Assembly: GCF_001700315.1 (NCBI RefSeq)
Contig: NZ_MASJ01000008.1
Coordinates: 1 to 64,000, forward strand
DNA length: 64,000 bases
Direction: 5' to 3'
Source of the DNA: Caryophanon tenue
Lineage (GTDB): Bacteria > Bacillota > Bacilli > Bacillales_A > Planococcaceae
Part shown: positions 44,938 through 54,531 of the stretch, one piece after another
Position numbering within the stretch: position 1 is the first letter of the stretch
Layout of the letters: every line of letters begins with the position of its first letter
The notes under the pieces: model-generated
Database searches by the model: none
Told to the model about the DNA's origin: nothing
Seen by the model: the letters and a program-made list of their open reading frames with translations, nothing else
Translations under genes and position numbers: made by a program

Positions 44938-46731
44938 ATGAGAAATCGATTGCTACTAGCATGGGTCATGAGCATTTTATGCATCGGAATCGGTGCTTTT
45001 CAAACAGAAGCGGCAACTCTCCCCGTGCAGTCTGTCTTGCAACAGCAAGAAGTTGTAAAGATTCAGGGAGATTGGTTATTTTTTGAAAATGAACTGTATG
45101 ATGGGCTAGAGCCACCAGAAATATACGAACGTGGCAAACGTGTCACGATTCCACAAGAGTTTGAAGCAATTACGGGGAACGTAAATGGTTATGGTACATA
45201 TGTAACGCAAATTGAAATTCCAGCATCGTATAAGGGGCAAGTGTTAGCCATTCGTTCACCGTATCAGTATAGTGCAATGGCGTTATATGTAAATGGAGAG
45301 CGCATTGCTACAAGCGGGCAAGTAGGGCGTACAGAAGCGGAACATGTCACGATGTTAGAGTCACAAACAGGCTATTTTAAAGTAGAAGAATCTGTTATTA
45401 CGATTGCTATCCAAATTTCGAGCTTTGCGCATATACGTGGGGGGCTAGCCAATCCGTTATTCATTGGTGAAGCGTCTCTTGTTGACCGACAATTTCAACA
45501 GCAAGTGTACTTTATTATTGTATTACTCGGTATTATTTTAGCTGTTGGTATTTTGACGTTGATTATTGGTTTACTACGTCGAGAGGAAAAGGCATTTTTA
45601 GCGTTTTCCCTTTTTTGCTTTAGCATTGTAGTGCGCACATTAATGACCGTGCCATTTATTTATCGTTTATTACCGATTGATATTTCGTATGTAACCGCAA
45701 CAAAGTTAGAATATATTGCAACATGCTTAACAGCGATGTTTTATGTATGGTTTATTTATTATTTATATCGCGATTTATTTAAGCGATCGGTAGTGGTCTT
45801 CAACAGTGTGATTTTAGCAACAATTGTGCTGATTACGCTTTTTACACAGCCATTATTTTTCCAACAAGTCTTCTTTATACTAGGCGTCTCACAATTTATC
45901 GTTGTCATGTATATTGCATTTGTATTTAGAAACGCATTAAAGTATCGTCGTCGATTTATTATCCCAAATTGTATTGGTGTGGCGATTACATTAGGCGGCA
46001 TGATAACAGATTATTTATCCGGTGTGGGCATTATTAACGTATTTCCAATGACGTTATTTTGCTTAACGATTAATGTGATTATTGTTATCATGTCGATTGC
46101 GAACCGCTATGCACAGCAATTTACGGAAACGGCACAATTAAATGAAGAGTTAGTGCAGATGAATAGCACATTAGATGAAACGATTCGTCAACGTACAGCC
46201 GAGCTCTCAAAGGCAAACGAACGCCTGCATAAACAAGCGATGTATGATAGTTTAACGGGGATTTATAATCGCCAATATTTAAATGATACATTGCCATTTA
46301 TATTTAATGAAGCAAAGACGAAACAGGAGCCGTTTTCAATTATGATGTTTGATTTAGACGAGTTTAAAAAATATAATGATTTTTATGGTCACTTAGAAGG
46401 CGATGCCATTTTACAAAAAGTAACGCAAATTGTCGCAGCGCAATTACCGGATGATATTATATTTGTGCGCTATGGTGGCGAAGAATTTATATTGTTGATG
46501 CCAAACTACACGAGAGAGCAGGCCTATGCAATTGCTGAACATTTACGTGGCATTGTCCACGAGACACAGTTAGTACATGAAGGGCGCATGCAAGGTTATG
46601 TAACAATTAGTGGCGGTGTTGCAACATTGGCTGACAAATATGAAACACCGCGAGCGTTAATTGAAGCTGCTGACCAGGCACTATATACAGCGAAACGTTC
46701 AGGTCGTAATAAAGTATATATGACAACATAG
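44938..46731 (+). CDS. Diguanylate cyclase with 7TMR-DISM sensor
   Basis: 597 residues. Signal peptide (1-25, ends AFQTEA), an extracellular 7TMR-DISM-type beta-rich domain (about 30-190), seven membrane helices (about 200-395), a short coiled coil, and a GGDEF domain (about 430-597). The active-site loop is RYGGEEF, so it should make cyclic-di-GMP. The inhibitory RxxD site is absent (LPDD at that place). ATG 44938 after AAAGGAGAGAG. Single gene. The ligand is unknown; DISM domains often bind carbohydrates or lipids. Confidence 0.85.
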   Translation: MRNRLLLAWVMSILCIGIGAFQTEAATLPVQSVLQQQEVVKIQGDWLFFENELYDGLEPPEIYERGKRVTIPQEFEAITGNVNGYGTYVTQIEIPASYKGQVLAIRSPYQYSAMALYVNGERIATSGQVGRTEAEHVTMLESQTGYFKVEESVITIAIQISSFAHIRGGLANPLFIGEASLVDRQFQQQVYFIIVLLGIILAVGILTLIIGLLRREEKAFLAFSLFCFSIVVRTLMTVPFIYRLLPIDISYVTATKLEYIATCLTAMFYVWFIYYLYRDLFKRSVVVFNSVILATIVLITLFTQPLFFQQVFFILGVSQFIVVMYIAFVFRNALKYRRRFIIPNCIGVAITLGGMITDYLSGVGIINVFPMTLFCLTINVIIVIMSIANRYAQQFTETAQLNEELVQMNSTLDETIRQRTAELSKANERLHKQAMYDSLTGIYNRQYLNDTLPFIFNEAKTKQEPFSIMMFDLDEFKKYNDFYGHLEGDAILQKVTQIVAAQLPDDIIFVRYGGEEFILLMPNYTREQAYAIAEHLRGIVHETQLVHEGRMQGYVTISGGVATLADKYETPRALIEAADQALYTAKRSGRNKVYMTT

Positions 46732-46840
46732 TTAATCGTTGATTTGTGAGATGAAAGTTAGTAGAATTTTAAGCTGTCGTGCCGAAAATTAGCTTTTTAA
46801 GGTGCGCAGTGACGTTTTACGGACAGCATATTGAGCAACG

Positions 46841-46880
46841 AAGTGGTGGGAGAAATATTACATTTTCTCCTACCACTTTT
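46841..46880. repeat. Dispersed hairpin repeat, copy 4
   Basis: AAGTGGTGGGAGAAAT pairs with TTTTCTCCTACCACTT with one G-U pair. It is followed by a T run but lacks the GTTTTGTC tail of the other copies. It may terminate the diguanylate cyclase transcript. Confidence 0.75.
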
Positions 46881-47386
46881 TTATGCTTAAAGCATCTTTT
46901 TTTGTATTTTTATAGATTTTCGCCGTATATTGCCACGAACATGGAACTGACAAGAGTGAGGGGCTCTTATACGAACATGATCTGACAACGAAGAAGCGTA
47001 GTGAAAAAAGATAGGTGTAAAGTCTGTTTGTTTTTGTTGAAAATAATAAAAATATGCTTTTTCGATATAAATCACTTTCCGCTACTTTTATCCATGAAAA
47101 TTTTAGGAAAAGAACGGCACTTTCGTTTAAGCAAAATGTAAAAGTCGCATTTTCTGTCGTTATTATGTAGCAGTATGGAGAACAAAAAGCCAAAAATAGT
47201 AAAAATTGATGCTTATCACTTCGATAAAAACGTATTATCGACAACAGTGCTGTTTTTTTGTAGATTGAACTTGTATGAACAATGCGGTGAGAAGAAACAA
47301 AAAAAGAAGCCTCTTGAACATTTACGGGCATCATAAAAACGATGTGAAATCTGTAGAAATATAGATTTTTTTCTTTCACACTCATT

Positions 47387-47405
47387 GAGAATGATTATCG
47401 TTTTC
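47387..47405 (+). promoter_or_regulatory. Fur box upstream of the surface protein
   Basis: GAGAATGATTATCGTTTTC matches the classic 19-base Fur box (GATAATGATTATCATTATC) at 16 of 19 positions. It lies 42 bases before the ATG, fitting iron repression of the NEAT/SLH gene. Confidence 0.75.
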
Positions 47406-47447
47406 TTTTAGAGGACATACACAAGATGAAAATAGCAGGAGGAAATT

Positions 47448-50400
47448 ATGAAATCATATCGTTATTCGAAAAAGTATATGCGTGTAGCATTAGCAACTGT
47501 ATTAGCGGTGAGTGCTGTTGCACCGACAATGTCGCATGCAGAGGCATCAACAGCTGAAGTAACATCCTCATACGATTTAGCACAATTAGAAGCAGGGTAT
47601 TATGCGATTGGTACAACATTGGCGACAGAAGGAGGCAATGTAGACCAGTTCCAGCTGACCTATCATACACCGTTACATGCAGAAGTTGAAGTAACCGAAT
47701 CTGGTGAAAAGATTGTCACGTTATATGTCAATCGAAATGTAGTATCAGCGTCTCATATTGATACGATTTCGGTGCAGCAAGACGGGCAAGATATTCCGGT
47801 TACGGTCACGGAGTCACTGCCCCGTGTTGGCGATAGTTTACCGCAAACGATTCAATTTACTATAAGTGATTTAACAAAGCCATTAACCATTCAGTATAAT
47901 TTTTCTCAAAAAATATCGACGATTATTCGTGAAGATATACCACAACAAGCAACATTGTCATTTGATGCGACAACGATAACAAAACAAGATGCACCAAGTC
48001 GACAGTTTGAGCAGCGTGAGACGTTAGCAGATGGTGTTTATGATGTATCGCTTGCATCATTTATGTCAGGTTCAGGCTTTGTCACACCAACTGCAGTTAA
48101 AGCGACCGTGGCACCAAAAGCTAAATTAGAAGTCATCAATGGGAAGTACTATGTGACCGCAACTGTTTTACCAGGTCTGCATGCAGAAAATCCACAAAAT
48201 AATTATGAACTACATAATATCAACAGTATTTTATATGCATGGACAGGGACAGAAGAGACAAAAGCGGCTCAAGTCGCAGTGAATGAGGAGACACATGAAA
48301 CGACGATACGATTTGAAATTCGGAATCCATATGATTATACGGAATTAATGAGTTCAAAATATTATTATGACCGTGAAACACCTACGTACGGAGGAACAGA
48401 GCGTCTTTATTTAAAAATTGACCCTGCAACGATTACGTATGTAGCGGAAGCACCAACTGTTGACGTAGGCAATTATAAAGTAGTATCAACATATCGTACG
48501 CACGCGATGGACATCACACGCCCATATGCGAATACATTTTTCGCACAAGAAGTGGCCATAGATGTGACGGCAGCTAAAAAGACACTGACTGTTCAAGTAT
48601 TAAATAATGAGGAATCATTAGTGGACATTACATCGTTTTCTTCGACATTACCGTATGAGGAACTAAAGGCAGCGGATGGCTCTGTGTACGCGCTACAATT
48701 TACGGTCGATACATTACAGCAAAACATTCCACTAACAATTAGTGGGAAAGATAAAATAACAGGAGAACAAGTCACGGAACAAGGAAGCATTGTGACAAAC
48801 TTTGTCACGCTAGAAAAGTTAGATGCACCGCTACCGTTACGTAAGCACACGAAGCATGTCCCAACAGCATTTCCGCATGAGGACGGCGAATATACCATTG
48901 ATGTGACATTATTACGTGATGTGCAGCGTGCCCCATTTACAAAAGAGGTTGGTTTGGCATCAAATGAATATTTCATTGAGGATACACGCGTTGTCGTCAA
49001 CGATGGTACGTATACAGTAAAAGGTACAATTCGTAATAATAGTGCGATGTCGTATACGGATGGGTGGGAAATGGAGAACGTATACGGAGATTATACATTT
49101 ACCCCATTTACAATGACGAAGAAGCTAGATGTCGCAGCGGGCGTTTTCAATCAAGAATTTGAAGTCGAAGTGGATGATTTATCAGCACCGACACGTGTGA
49201 AATTCAATACGTATCGTCCGTACGATCAAAAGCTAACAAATTCCTTTATCGGTCGTTTATTATTTGATTTAGAAAGTGTTGCCCCATTTGAAGCAAACGA
49301 AGTAGCAGGGGAAGAATTGCCCTATACGTTAACAGCAGTAGGGAATGGCGCAATGGATGACTTCGTGGTGAATTACTTAAATCCATATTTTGAAAAACCT
49401 GCCACACTAAAAGAAGAAGACGGTCAGCGCTATGCATATATTACGATTACGGGCAAGATGTATATTGCCGACACGATTTTATATACGGATGAACAGGGGA
49501 ACGAAAAGCCTGTGACATTTGTGAGCGATAATGGCAAGGAAGGCTTAGATCGTGTGCGCGTTATCAAGTTCCCCGTTCACACTGAAACGATGAAACTATA
49601 TGTGGATGGTGACACATATGGTCAGTACCATGTCCAAACAAACTTTGTCCTAAAAGAAGATGTACCGTATACAATTGTGCTAGCGCCCGATGCACCGCCT
49701 GCACCAATTGATATTGCTGCGTACTTAGGTCCTTATTTTGAAAAGCCAGCCGAAGTGTATAAAGAGAATGGTCAATATTATGCGAATATTACATTGAACG
49801 GCAAAATGTATATTGCGAACGAACTGCAATATGTCAACGCGGCTGGTGAAAAAGTCGATGCAGAAATTATTGCCGACAATGAAAAAGAAGGCTTAGACCG
49901 TGTGTATACGGTGAAATTCCCATTAGCGAGCAATGTACTCGATATTTATGTGGATGCAGACACATACGGTAAATATGATTTACGTTTAACATTTGATAAA
50001 GATATCGTGGCAGTGACACCGCCTATTGAGCAACCGCAAGAGCCGGAGCAACCAGTAGAAGAAACAGTAGAAGAAAATGTGTGGTTTACAGCTGAACATA
50101 CACGAGCTTCAGCCCGACCATATATTGAAGCAGCGATGCAGTCAGCTAATATGATTACACGTGACGGTGCAAAATATGCGCAATTTACAATTGCGGCAAG
50201 CACCAATATTAAATTAAAAGACAGTGACACCTATACAATTGTTGCAACAAAAGAAGATGGTACACAAATTGTTGAAGTGTTATTAATTGATGGCTATAAA
50301 GCGGTACTGCCATTTACTTATTATCCAATGCCTTCAATGCCAGCATTTGTGATGGACAACACGACGACTGTTTACTTCCCATTCGAAACACCAGCAAATG

Positions 50401-53400
50401 GTGATGTATCGGCGCATGAACACTTTGCGATTACCGATGTGACAGATGCCCACTATGTGAAGAACTACCGCGAGGCTACCAAAAATATTGATGTGATTAC
50501 GCGTGAAGATGGACGTTATGCCCGTATTTCACTGGATTTACGCTATCCAATTTTCGGTTCAGTATCAGGCGGTCAGCTTGTGAAAATCGCCAATCCATTA
50601 CGCACATATGAAGTGAAGTTAAATGACGACAACGAAGCGACGTTAACATTTAGTAGCTCAGGTACCGCTGATCACGTAGTGACGTATCAAGTAGCAGCAG
50701 ATGCACAAGAGGCTACGTTATACGAAGGGTTCAGTTCTTATTTAGATGTAACCGAAAAAACAAATGTGACATTTGTTTATGAAGAAGGGACAGAAGCAGA
50801 AGCGATTCGTTTATTACAATCGGCAATGACCGAGCAGCCATATGTAGATACGGCAGAGAATGCCATTATCCTTGGCATGGCGTTTGCACCAACAGACGAA
50901 GTAAAAGCGGTACGCATTAAAAAAGATAATATGATGTTTGTAAATTGGAATAGTCCAGACACTGGTGCGATGCAAACAAGCTTTACCGGCGCGATTGGTG
51001 AAGGGATGTTCTTTGAAGTTGAGCATGTAGACGGCACGGTATATAAAGTGCCGGTGAAGGCGTTTGTTGCCGGTGACATGACTGCGCAACCAGAACAGCC
51101 AGCAGTTGTTCAATTTGTCGAAAAAAATGTAGACTTCCAGTTTACAACGGGTACAGATTTTGAAACGGGTGCGAGTGCAGATGCATACTTACGTGATTTC
51201 GTGACAAATGCAGATTTTGTCATTGGTGAAGACGGCGAGCCGTATGCAGAAATTACATTTGGTGGTCATTCATACGCAATTGATACATTCAAAGAAGGCA
51301 ATGAAACAGGGGCAGATGCAACCATTGTCGCAACAACAGGCTCAGTTGATACGAAGGACTTAACACGTACGGTGCGTATAGCATTAGATGCACACTATCA
51401 GGCGAATGTTTTCTTAGGAAGCACACGCGGAAATTATACGTTCAAATTTGACTTTATTGAAGAAAAAACAAGCTTTGCCTTTACAAGTGGTACAGCAAAT
51501 GATGCGTATTTCTCAGCGTGGGTACCAAGAGCAGATGTCATTGAAGCAACAAATGGGGACCGCTATGCCTATATTACATTTGCGGGGCATTCCTATGCGG
51601 TTGAAGATTTCGTTGTAAATGACGAAGCGGCTGTTCTTGTATCTGAAACAGGCTCAGCTGAAACGAAAGACCTTGTGCGTGTTGTCCGTGTGAAATTAGA
51701 AGATCATAAAGCTGCCGTAACGTTAAAAGCCAGCACACACGGCACATATACATTTAATTTTGATTTCACCAAAGCAACAACATCATGGTTGGATGCATTA
51801 ACACGACAAGACCAAGCCGTCGAATTAACGATTACAGCAGGTATGCCAGCGCAATTTATTATTCCAGGTGTCATTGAAGCAGCACAAGCAAAAAAGGTAG
51901 ACGATGGTATTCAGTTTACGATTGATACGACAAAAGCAGAAAGTGCACGTGGCTTCTATCAAACATTTATTGTGAAGCAAGGTGACAATATTTTAACAGA
52001 AGTATCAGCAGCTAATCACGAAACAGCCACATTTACAGTAGCGTCGATTGATGATGTGACGGTTGAGGTTGTCTATGTGACACCAGAAACAGAAACCGCA
52101 GCACAAAAAGAAACAACGTATACAGGAACATTAACCAATGTGAAAGTTGTGGAAGAGGAAGTACCAAGCGATGAAGTAGACAGCTCACAATATGTGGATG
52201 GTTCAGATTTAGATGAGACCATTTTCACCGCAACGCCGCAACCGTTGACATTCACGTATGAATCATTAATCGCACATATTCCGTCTGCTACAGCAATGGC
52301 GACAATTATACCAGCAGCAAGCGTAAAGAAAGTCGAAGATGCATATGAAGTTACGTTAACGATTAACCCCCGTCAAACGTATGATTTCTTCGTGACACAG
52401 CGCGGGGAAACAGTAGCATCGATTGATCCTGAAGGTACAGAAGAAACGACATTGACATTTACGGTACCCAATTTAGATGACTTATTCTTCTATGTAAATG
52501 GTATTTCAGGAAGCGGGATTGAAACGGTTATTGGTGCACAAGTAACAGGATATGAATTAACACCGGTAAATCCTGAAGAGCCAACAGAACCAGAAACACC
52601 AGTAAACCCTGAGCAACCGACTACACCATCATTACCAGTAATACCAGGATCACCAACACCTGTTGAGCCACAGCCAGAACAGCCGGTAGCACCAGAAGTA
52701 CCACAACAACCTATCGTTACCGAAACGCTACCATCAACAGGTGATGTGACATTTGATATTACAGCACCCGCTGCATTTACAGCATTTATTAGCAATATTG
52801 ACACACACCAACATGCGGATGGATATGATGTCTCATTAGCATTACAACCGACAGAATCGCTACAGTCGTTTACCGTGCTACAAGATGGTGAAGAAATCGC
52901 CTCTTGGTCGCAAAATGAAGCGTTTACGGCGAAGCTAGCCGCATTATGGCAACGTCTGACAGCCACAACACCGGCACCAACAGTCAACTTTACGCTATCA
53001 TCGCTTGAAAATTTACAATTTGTGGTGACAACAACAGAAGGTGAATTAACGGCAACTGTTACAGCAACAGCCGTTGTTGAAGAAGAGACAGTGACACATC
53101 CATTCACAGATATTGCTGCAACAGGACATGAAGCTGAAATTGCTGCATTATTTAATGCGGGTATTACAACGGGTACATCCGCAACAACATTTAGCCCAGG
53201 TGCACCAATTACACGCGCCCAATTTGCAGTGATGATTGCGCGTGCTTTACAAGTAACGCCAACGACTACTACGACATTTACCGATACAAAAGGCAAGTGG
53301 TATGAAGCCGATGTACAAGCATTACAAGAAATTGGTATTATTACCGGTACATCTGCGACAACATTTGAACCAGGTAAACAAATTACGCGTCAGCAAGCTG

Positions 53401-53636
53401 CTGTGATGATTCACCGTATGCTACAATATAAAGGCTATGTAAATATAGAAACGACACTTTCATATACAGATGCAGCAAAAATTTCTGCGTATGCTGAAGA
53501 AGCATTTGCCCAATTGCAACACCAACAGATTATGACGGGGAATAATGGTGAAATCTCACCACAAGCATCATTAACACGTTCACAAATGGCAAAAATATTA
53601 AAGCGTGCACTGGATATAAGTGGTTATGAATTTTAA
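47448..53636 (+). CDS. Giant secreted surface protein with NEAT-like domains and C-terminal SLH motifs
   Basis: 2062 residues. Signal peptide 1-31 (cleavage after SHAEA). A series of beta-sandwich units of roughly 100-130 residues follows. The clearest are at about 42-158 (ISDLTKPLTIQYNFS), 626-735 and 750-860. The last two share NPYFEKPA/GPYFEKPA, GKMYIA, NEKEGLDRV or similar, and YGxYxxxxxF, the strand layout of NEAT domains that bind haem in Isd/BslK proteins. Units at 1225-1335 and 1340-1445 form another tandem pair (GGHSYAI / AGHSYAV). A Pro/Glu linker (about 1700-1755) and one more unit precede three SLH motifs (about 1884-2062; ITRAQFAVMI, ITRQQAAVMI, LTRSQMAKIL), which anchor it to the wall polymer. 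Start ATG 47448 after CAGGAGGAAATT; Fur box upstream. A haem-capture role is inferred, and several units are too divergent to name. Confidence 0.8.
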   Translation: MKSYRYSKKYMRVALATVLAVSAVAPTMSHAEASTAEVTSSYDLAQLEAGYYAIGTTLATEGGNVDQFQLTYHTPLHAEVEVTESGEKIVTLYVNRNVVSASHIDTISVQQDGQDIPVTVTESLPRVGDSLPQTIQFTISDLTKPLTIQYNFSQKISTIIREDIPQQATLSFDATTITKQDAPSRQFEQRETLADGVYDVSLASFMSGSGFVTPTAVKATVAPKAKLEVINGKYYVTATVLPGLHAENPQNNYELHNINSILYAWTGTEETKAAQVAVNEETHETTIRFEIRNPYDYTELMSSKYYYDRETPTYGGTERLYLKIDPATITYVAEAPTVDVGNYKVVSTYRTHAMDITRPYANTFFAQEVAIDVTAAKKTLTVQVLNNEESLVDITSFSSTLPYEELKAADGSVYALQFTVDTLQQNIPLTISGKDKITGEQVTEQGSIVTNFVTLEKLDAPLPLRKHTKHVPTAFPHEDGEYTIDVTLLRDVQRAPFTKEVGLASNEYFIEDTRVVVNDGTYTVKGTIRNNSAMSYTDGWEMENVYGDYTFTPFTMTKKLDVAAGVFNQEFEVEVDDLSAPTRVKFNTYRPYDQKLTNSFIGRLLFDLESVAPFEANEVAGEELPYTLTAVGNGAMDDFVVNYLNPYFEKPATLKEEDGQRYAYITITGKMYIADTILYTDEQGNEKPVTFVSDNGKEGLDRVRVIKFPVHTETMKLYVDGDTYGQYHVQTNFVLKEDVPYTIVLAPDAPPAPIDIAAYLGPYFEKPAEVYKENGQYYANITLNGKMYIANELQYVNAAGEKVDAEIIADNEKEGLDRVYTVKFPLASNVLDIYVDADTYGKYDLRLTFDKDIVAVTPPIEQPQEPEQPVEETVEENVWFTAEHTRASARPYIEAAMQSANMITRDGAKYAQFTIAASTNIKLKDSDTYTIVATKEDGTQIVEVLLIDGYKAVLPFTYYPMPSMPAFVMDNTTTVYFPFETPANGDVSAHEHFAITDVTDAHYVKNYREATKNIDVITREDGRYARISLDLRYPIFGSVSGGQLVKIANPLRTYEVKLNDDNEATLTFSSSGTADHVVTYQVAADAQEATLYEGFSSYLDVTEKTNVTFVYEEGTEAEAIRLLQSAMTEQPYVDTAENAIILGMAFAPTDEVKAVRIKKDNMMFVNWNSPDTGAMQTSFTGAIGEGMFFEVEHVDGTVYKVPVKAFVAGDMTAQPEQPAVVQFVEKNVDFQFTTGTDFETGASADAYLRDFVTNADFVIGEDGEPYAEITFGGHSYAIDTFKEGNETGADATIVATTGSVDTKDLTRTVRIALDAHYQANVFLGSTRGNYTFKFDFIEEKTSFAFTSGTANDAYFSAWVPRADVIEATNGDRYAYITFAGHSYAVEDFVVNDEAAVLVSETGSAETKDLVRVVRVKLEDHKAAVTLKASTHGTYTFNFDFTKATTSWLDALTRQDQAVELTITAGMPAQFIIPGVIEAAQAKKVDDGIQFTIDTTKAESARGFYQTFIVKQGDNILTEVSAANHETATFTVASIDDVTVEVVYVTPETETAAQKETTYTGTLTNVKVVEEEVPSDEVDSSQYVDGSDLDETIFTATPQPLTFTYESLIAHIPSATAMATIIPAASVKKVEDAYEVTLTINPRQTYDFFVTQRGETVASIDPEGTEETTLTFTVPNLDDLFFYVNGISGSGIETVIGAQVTGYELTPVNPEEPTEPETPVNPEQPTTPSLPVIPGSPTPVEPQPEQPVAPEVPQQPIVTETLPSTGDVTFDITAPAAFTAFISNIDTHQHADGYDVSLALQPTESLQSFTVLQDGEEIASWSQNEAFTAKLAALWQRLTATTPAPTVNFTLSSLENLQFVVTTTEGELTATVTATAVVEEETVTHPFTDIAATGHEAEIAALFNAGITTGTSATTFSPGAPITRAQFAVMIARALQVTPTTTTTFTDTKGKWYEADVQALQEIGIITGTSATTFEPGKQITRQQAAVMIHRMLQYKGYVNIETTLSYTDAAKISAYAEEAFAQLQHQQIMTGNNGEISPQASLTRSQMAKILKRALDISGYEF

Positions 53637-53647
53637 CGAATAACAGT

Positions 53648-53692
53648 AAAAGCCCGCTCGATATGCATATCGCATTTTCGAGTGGGCTTTTA
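53648..53692 (+). terminator. Terminator after the surface protein gene
   Basis: AAAGCCCGCTCGA pairs with TCGAGTGGGCTTT, followed by TATTG. Confidence 0.8.
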
Positions 53693-53756
53693 TTGATGTT
53701 GAATACGCAAAAAAGATTGATTATAATGAAAATTAAAACTATTAGGAGGTGTAAGC

Positions 53757-54374
53757 GTGACGAGCATACCATTATTTATACTGGCGTGTGTATTGCTAAT
53801 CATTTTACCAGGTCCAGATACAGCGATTGTTACGAAAAATACGATTACTGGCGGACGAAAGGCGGGTATGCAGTCGATGCTTGGCACATGCGCAGGGTTA
53901 GGTATTCATACCGTTGCATGTGTAGCGGGGTTATCGGCATTAATTGTCCAATCAGCGTTTGCGTTTACGGTGTTAAAATACATCGGTGCGATTTATTTAT
54001 GCTATTTAGGCATTCGTACATGGATGAATATGCGCGCGAAAAAAGAGACAGCTGCAGAGTTAGAGATGGCAGCTAAAGGAAATTCCGCATTTAAACAAGC
54101 GTTTTTCACAAATATTACAAACCCAAAAGTAGCGGTGTTTTTTCTAACGTTTTTACCGCAGTTTTTAGCACCAGACGCCCAACCATTTTGGGCATTTTTA
54201 GCAATGGGTATCATCTATGCAGTACTGACATTTATTTGGTTTATTTTTTACGTGTTATTACTCGACAGCATACGTACTTTTATGAACAAGCCAGCGACGC
54301 AAGCAGCGATGGAGGCAATTACAGGTGCAGTGTTAGTTGGGTTTGGTATTAAATTAGCCTTTGAAAAAACATAA
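53757..54374 (+). CDS. LysE/RhtB-family exporter
   Basis: 205 residues with six helices. The family's PGPD motif is in LIILPGPDTAIVTKN, followed by GGRKAGMQSMLGTCAGLGIH, and NPKVAVFFLTFLPQF is in the middle. Members export amino acids such as lysine, homoserine or threonine. GTG start at 53757 after TAGGAGGTG. Single gene with terminator downstream; substrate not known. Confidence 0.88.
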   Translation: MTSIPLFILACVLLIILPGPDTAIVTKNTITGGRKAGMQSMLGTCAGLGIHTVACVAGLSALIVQSAFAFTVLKYIGAIYLCYLGIRTWMNMRAKKETAAELEMAAKGNSAFKQAFFTNITNPKVAVFFLTFLPQFLAPDAQPFWAFLAMGIIYAVLTFIWFIFYVLLLDSIRTFMNKPATQAAMEAITGAVLVGFGIKLAFEKT

Positions 54375-54418
54375 AGTTTATCCGACACTTTTTAAAGGAA
54401 AATAAAAATATGCAAATA

Positions 54419-54464
54419 AAAAAGCTGACACATTGCGGTTGAAACCAAATTTTCTCAGCTTTTT
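54419..54464 (+). terminator. Terminator of the LysE-type gene
   Basis: AAAAAGCTGA pairs with TCAGCTTTTT around a 26-base loop. The long loop weakens the call. Confidence 0.6.
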
Positions 54465-54482
54465 ATTGTAGAACGCCACTAA

Positions 54483-54524
54483 AAAACCCTGCGTCAGCAC
54501 CGTCTCAACGGTGCTGACGCAGGG
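54483..54524 (-). terminator. Strong terminator of tcyP
   Basis: CCCTGCGTCAGCACCG pairs perfectly over 16 bases with CGGTGCTGACGCAGGG; on the minus strand TTTTTT follows. Confidence 0.9.
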
Positions 54525-54531
54525 AAGTTGT

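Larger units (their letters stand above)
46732..47447. other. Long intergenic region before the giant surface protein
   Basis: 716 bases, AT-rich. It holds the hairpin repeat copy 4 (46841-46880) and the Fur box (47387-47405). CGATAA...TTATCG small inverted repeats lie at about 47222-47239. No other gene or RNA family was recognised. Confidence 0.5.

Noticed and set aside
52490-53296. 268-residue open frame opposite the 3' part of the giant surface protein
   Set aside because: Low-complexity Val/Ser/Gly translation, no ribosome-binding site, fully inside the better-supported gene.
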